Shown here one piece after another: positions 6,643 to 7,626 of a DNA stretch of 7,626 nt (within the stretch, counting starts at the first letter, position 1; each line of letters begins with the position of its first letter). The stretch is taken from the NCBI GenBank assembly GCA_021779655.1, contig JAJYAF010000096.1, positions 1-7,626 on the forward strand. The letters run 5' to 3'. A program made the position numbers and the translations under genes. Source of the stretch: Pseudomonadota bacterium (GTDB taxonomy: Bacteria > Pseudomonadota > Alphaproteobacteria > Acetobacterales > Acetobacteraceae). Below the pieces are notes generated by a model, which was not told where the DNA came from, made no database searches, and saw only the letters and a list, made by a program, of their open reading frames with translations.

Positions 6643-7626
6643 TCATTTTTTTTCGCGGAATTCCGCCAGCACGGCCTCGGTATGCTCGCCGAGCGAGGGC
6701 ACCGGCCCATAATTCCGCTCGGCGCCCCGCACGATCGGCGCCGGCGCGGGAAACGAGATTTCTCCCGCCGCGCTTTTTACCGTCATCCGCCGCAGATGCG
6801 GGTGGCGGGAGAGCGCATCCATGTCGTTCACCTGGGCAAAGGCGATATCGGCCTTGGCCAGGTAAGCCACCAGTTCGGAGGCGGACAGCGCGCCGAAGGC
6901 CGCCGCCACGGCGGCGTCGGTCTCGGCCCGGTTGGCCACGCGCAGCACGGTGTTGGTAAAACGCGGATCGGACGCCATCCAGCCGAGTCCCGGCACGCCC
7001 GCGCAGAACGCCTTCCATTCCCGCTCGTTCTGAATGGAGATGAGAACTTCCGCCCCATCCGCCGTGGAAAACACGCCGTAAGGGGCGATGGAGGTATGCG
7101 AGAGGCCGGAACGCCTGGGCGGATTGCCCTGCTCGGCATTGTACAGCGGCACGGCCATCCAGTCCGCCATGACATCGAACATCGAGATGCGGATATCCGC
7201 GCCCTCGCCGGTGCGGCCGCGTCCGATCAGCGCTTCCAGAATGGCGGTCTGCGCGGTGATTCCGGTGGAGATATCGACCACCGAAATACCCACCCGCGCC
7301 GGCGCTTCCGGCCCCCCGGTAATGGAAGCCAGCCCCGATTCCGCCTGGATGAGCAGATCATAGGCCTTGCGGCTGGCCAGCGGCCCTTCATCGCCATAGC
7401 CGGTAATGGAGCAGCAGATCAGCCGGGGATATGCGGCGCGAAGGGATTCGATGGAAAGCCCGAGCCGCGCCATCGCCCCTGGCTTCAGGTTCTGGATCAG
7501 CACATCGGCCCGCGCGATGATCGCGCGCAGCTGCTCGCGCGCCTCGGCCTGCGCCAGATCGAGCACCACCGATTCCTTGCCGCGATTGAGCCAGATGAAA
7601 TAGGAACTCCCGGCCGTCGTCGCCGC
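6643..7626 (-). CDS. Family III CoA-transferase, CaiB/BaiF type (5' end outside window)
   Basis: The C-terminal 327 codons of a family III CoA-transferase, which moves CoA between carboxylic acids through an aspartyl-CoA thioester. Members usually have about 400 residues, so roughly 70 N-terminal residues lie beyond the window. The GTG at 7569 is not the start: the frame continues upstream with the family hallmark WLNRGKESVVLDL. QNLKPGAMARLGL and the SITGYGDEGP block (visible residues about 73-82) follow. The catalytic Asp is that of KAYDLLIQAESGL, encoded at 7357-7359. The C-terminal region (ISFPAPAP, then LGEHTEAVL) is also typical. Subgroups include formyl-CoA transferase, CaiB, succinyl-CoA transferases, mesaconyl-CoA isomerases and alpha-methylacyl-CoA racemases; I cannot choose among them. 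It is the first operon gene visible and may load or exchange CoA on the pathway substrate. The promoter is outside the window. Confidence 0.93.
   Translation of the reverse strand, partial: AATTAGSSYFIWLNRGKESVVLDLAQAEAREQLRAIIARADVLIQNLKPGAMARLGLSIESLRAAYPRLICCSITGYGDEGPLASRKAYDLLIQAESGLASITGGPEAPARVGISVVDISTGITAQTAILEALIGRGRTGEGADIRISMFDVMADWMAVPLYNAEQGNPPRRSGLSHTSIAPYGVFSTADGAEVLISIQNEREWKAFCAGVPGLGWMASDPRFTNTVLRVANRAETDAAVAAAFGALSASELVAYLAKADIAFAQVNDMDALSRHPHLRRMTVKSAAGEISFPAPAPIVRGAERNYGPVPSLGEHTEAVLAEFREKK

Noticed and set aside
6643..7569. GTG at 7569 as start of the CoA-transferase
   Set aside because: Conserved family sequence (WLNRGKES) continues in frame upstream to the window edge, so the gene is truncated by the window rather than starting here.

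Overview
The window is GC-rich, densely coding bacterial DNA with six protein genes, two of them cut by the window ends, and no RNA gene, mobile element or CRISPR array. The gene content (an NdvB-type beta-glucan synthase beside a CaiB/ACAD/MaoC/SDR acyl-CoA operon), the high GC at third codon positions and exclusive use of TGA as stop codon fit an alphaproteobacterium, possibly of the Rhodospirillales/Acetobacteraceae type. That placement is inference; there is no rRNA or other phylogenetic marker here.

Left part (1-2597, + strand): one long gene for a membrane-bound protein that joins a periplasmic GH17 beta-1,3-glucan-active domain to a processive family-2 glycosyltransferase and a multi-pass membrane region. 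This is the NdvB architecture that makes (cyclic) beta-1,3-glucans in Bradyrhizobium and Pseudomonas. Its true start probably lies just before the window.

Middle (2598-2703): a 106-base convergent intergenic region. It holds a perfect 11-bp GC-rich hairpin without a T-tract, then four GAATA motifs spaced 11-12 bases apart.

Right part (2704-7626, - strand): five tightly packed genes, evidently one operon transcribed toward the left. In transcription order they are a family III CoA-transferase (5' end outside the window), an SDR oxidoreductase, an acyl-CoA dehydrogenase, an acyl-CoA synthetase and a MaoC-type enoyl-CoA hydratase. Junctions are 15-base gaps or short overlaps. Together they could load an organic acid onto CoA (ligase and/or transferase), desaturate it (ACAD), hydrate it (MaoC) and oxidise the resulting hydroxyacyl-CoA (SDR). 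This is a beta-oxidation-like module without a visible thiolase, and the substrate cannot be read from sequence.

I see no clearly new system. The points most worth a second look are an Arg at the usual catalytic Lys of the acyl-CoA synthetase, an Ile at the usual tetrad Asn of the SDR, and the structured intergenic region.
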